7,452 nt of DNA, from positions 1 to 7,452 of the forward strand of contig CANFUB010000122.1 in the NCBI GenBank assembly GCA_947450015.1. Reading direction: 5' to 3'. Shown here piece after piece: positions 6,389-7,452 of the stretch (position 1 is its first letter; every line of letters begins with the position of its first letter). Origin of the DNA: Bacteroidota bacterium. Lineage in GTDB: Bacteria; Bacteroidota; Bacteroidia; NS11-12g; UBA955. Made by a program: the position numbers and the translations under genes. The notes under the pieces were generated by a model. It searched no databases and had not been told where the DNA came from. It worked only from the letters and a program-made list of their open reading frames with translations.

Positions 6389-6421
6389 TTGGTGGAATGT
6401 GAAGCTAAAAATGGATTTTTG
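6389..6421 (+). promoter_or_regulatory. Possible promoter of the rRNA methyltransferase gene
   Basis: GATTTTTG at 6414-6421 differs from TAnnTTTG at one position, and TTGG at 6389-6392 lies about 21 bases upstream. If real, transcription would start around 6428, almost at the ATG at 6429, giving a leaderless or nearly leaderless message and excluding the in-frame ATG at 6411. The match is weak and the AT-rich context makes chance hits easy. Confidence 0.25.
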
Positions 6422-6428
6422 CAGTCGA

Positions 6429-7452
6429 ATGAACGCCTACCCAACCCTGAGACTCAATTCTGGTAAAGAAAAATCACTACAACGCTTTCACCCTTGGGTG
6501 TTTAGCGGTGCCTTGGCCAAAGATATTAAACACACGCCAGAAGGCAGTTTGGTGAATGTTGCCGACAATAAAGGCAACTATTTGGGAACAGGCTATGTGC
6601 AACATGGCAGTATAGCGGTAAGGATTCTTTCATTCGTTGAAACTGATATCAATCAGGACTTTTGGAACGCTGCCGTGCAAAGCAGTTGGGACATGCGTCA
6701 ACGTTTAGGCTTTACCGATAATCCTTTAACGAATTGTTTCCGTTTAATGCATGGCGAAGGCGATTACATTCCAGGTTTGGTGATTGATTATTATGCAGGC
6801 ACTTGTGTCATTCAATGTCACACCAGTGGTATTTACGCCCACCGCAATTTGATTGCACAAGCTTTGATTAATGTGTTAGGAAAACAACTAAAAGCCATCT
6901 ACGACAAGAGTTTTGAGACCTTGCATGGGGCGGTGCCCGATGCTGCGAATGGTTTTTTATACGGAGCGCAAGAAGATAAAATGGTGCTCGAAAATGGGTA
7001 CCAATTTAAAGTCGATTTTACCAATGGTCAGAAGACTGGTTTCTTCATCGATCAACGCGATAACCGACAATTGGTGGGGCAATATTCAAAAGGCAAAACC
7101 GTGTTAAATACATTTGCATACACAGGTGGTTTTTCTGTATATGCTTTAATGAACCAGGCTTTACAAGTCGATTCAGTAGATGTTTCGAAATCGGCCATCG
7201 AGTTGTTGAATGAGAACATGGCCACCAATGCGCCTACTGCGAACAATCACCAAGGCATAGCGGCAGATACTTTTAATTATTTTAAATCACTCGAACAACA
7301 ATACGATATTGTGATTTTAGATCCACCCGCATTTGCAAAAAACAGAGGGGCCAAACACAATGCTTTGATGGGCTATAAACGCTTGAACATGGAAGGTTTG
7401 AAATATGTCAAAAAAGGAGGCTTATTGTTTACCTTTAGTTGCTCGCAAGTAG
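6429..7452 (+). CDS. rlmI: RlmI-type 23S rRNA (cytosine-C5) methyltransferase, 3' end cut by window
   Basis: 341 codons are visible and the frame is open at the right edge. E. coli RlmI has 396 residues, so about 50 are missing. An N-terminal PUA-like domain begins with KEKSLQRFHPWVFSGAL (13-29), the family opening. The Rossmann methyltransferase part has KTGFFIDQRDNR (202-213), NTFAYTGGFSVYA (227-239, the S-adenosylmethionine loop), DPPAFAK (298-304, motif IV) and TFSCSQ (335-340), with the probable catalytic cysteine C338 in motif VI. The same arrangement occurs in RlmI, which methylates C1962 of 23S rRNA in E. coli; the exact target here is inferred. The start is taken as ATG 6429, giving MNAYPTLRL. 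An in-frame ATG at 6411 would add six residues and cannot be excluded. The gene is divergent from the aminopeptidase, with about 70 bases between them. Confidence 0.88.
   Translation, partial: MNAYPTLRLNSGKEKSLQRFHPWVFSGALAKDIKHTPEGSLVNVADNKGNYLGTGYVQHGSIAVRILSFVETDINQDFWNAAVQSSWDMRQRLGFTDNPLTNCFRLMHGEGDYIPGLVIDYYAGTCVIQCHTSGIYAHRNLIAQALINVLGKQLKAIYDKSFETLHGAVPDAANGFLYGAQEDKMVLENGYQFKVDFTNGQKTGFFIDQRDNRQLVGQYSKGKTVLNTFAYTGGFSVYALMNQALQVDSVDVSKSAIELLNENMATNAPTANNHQGIAADTFNYFKSLEQQYDIVILDPPAFAKNRGAKHNALMGYKRLNMEGLKYVKKGGLLFTFSCSQV

Noticed and set aside
7052..7246. Reading frame on the - strand inside the methyltransferase gene
   Set aside because: It is antisense to the conserved S-adenosylmethionine-binding part of the methyltransferase and shows no motif of its own.

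Overview
The window looks like chromosomal DNA from a Bacteroidota bacterium, probably a gliding or environmental lineage such as Chitinophagales, Saprospirales or Sphingobacteriales. Four things point there: a secreted peptidase with a C-terminal type IX secretion (T9SS) sorting domain, AT-rich DNA without purine-rich Shine-Dalgarno sites, promoter-like TAnnTTTG boxes, and lipoproteins of Bacteroidota type. The genus cannot be fixed from the sequence alone.

Layout from left to right. (1) The 3' part of a long two-half M16 (insulinase-like) metallopeptidase on the + strand, ending in a 16-bp perfect hairpin terminator. (2) A gene-free stretch of about 480 bases. It holds a small array of GAA-loop palindromes (consensus GAACCCCGAAGGGGTTC) inside a larger repeat unit of about 85 bp, then an isolated 45-nt imperfect palindrome. 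(3) A short + strand gene for a 119-aa zinc-ribbon protein of a Bacteroidota-conserved family of unknown function, with a recognisable promoter. (4) A three-gene block on the - strand, transcribed from about 6365 down to 2568: a T9SS-secreted M1 aminopeptidase, an MbnP-family lipoprotein, and a di-haem MauG/cytochrome c peroxidase-family (MbnH-like) lipoprotein. The genes are 13 nt apart and then overlap by 4 nt (ATGA), which indicates one operon. (5) A divergent + strand gene for an RlmI-type 23S rRNA m5C methyltransferase, cut by the right end of the window.

The most interesting part is the MbnP/MbnH-like pair. In methanotrophs, MbnH is a MauG-like di-haem enzyme that converts a tryptophan of its partner MbnP to kynurenine, and MbnP binds copper. 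Here the two are translationally coupled. The enzyme keeps both CxxCH sites, the inter-haem tryptophan (W126) and, by alignment from memory, a tyrosine (Y311) at the MauG-type axial-ligand position. The partner has an MHWGW motif offering candidate substrate tryptophans. A copper-related or protein-modification role at the cell envelope is an inference. The link to the secreted aminopeptidase upstream is by operon only.

The second notable item is the palindromic repeat array, which resembles REP-like or small non-autonomous elements.
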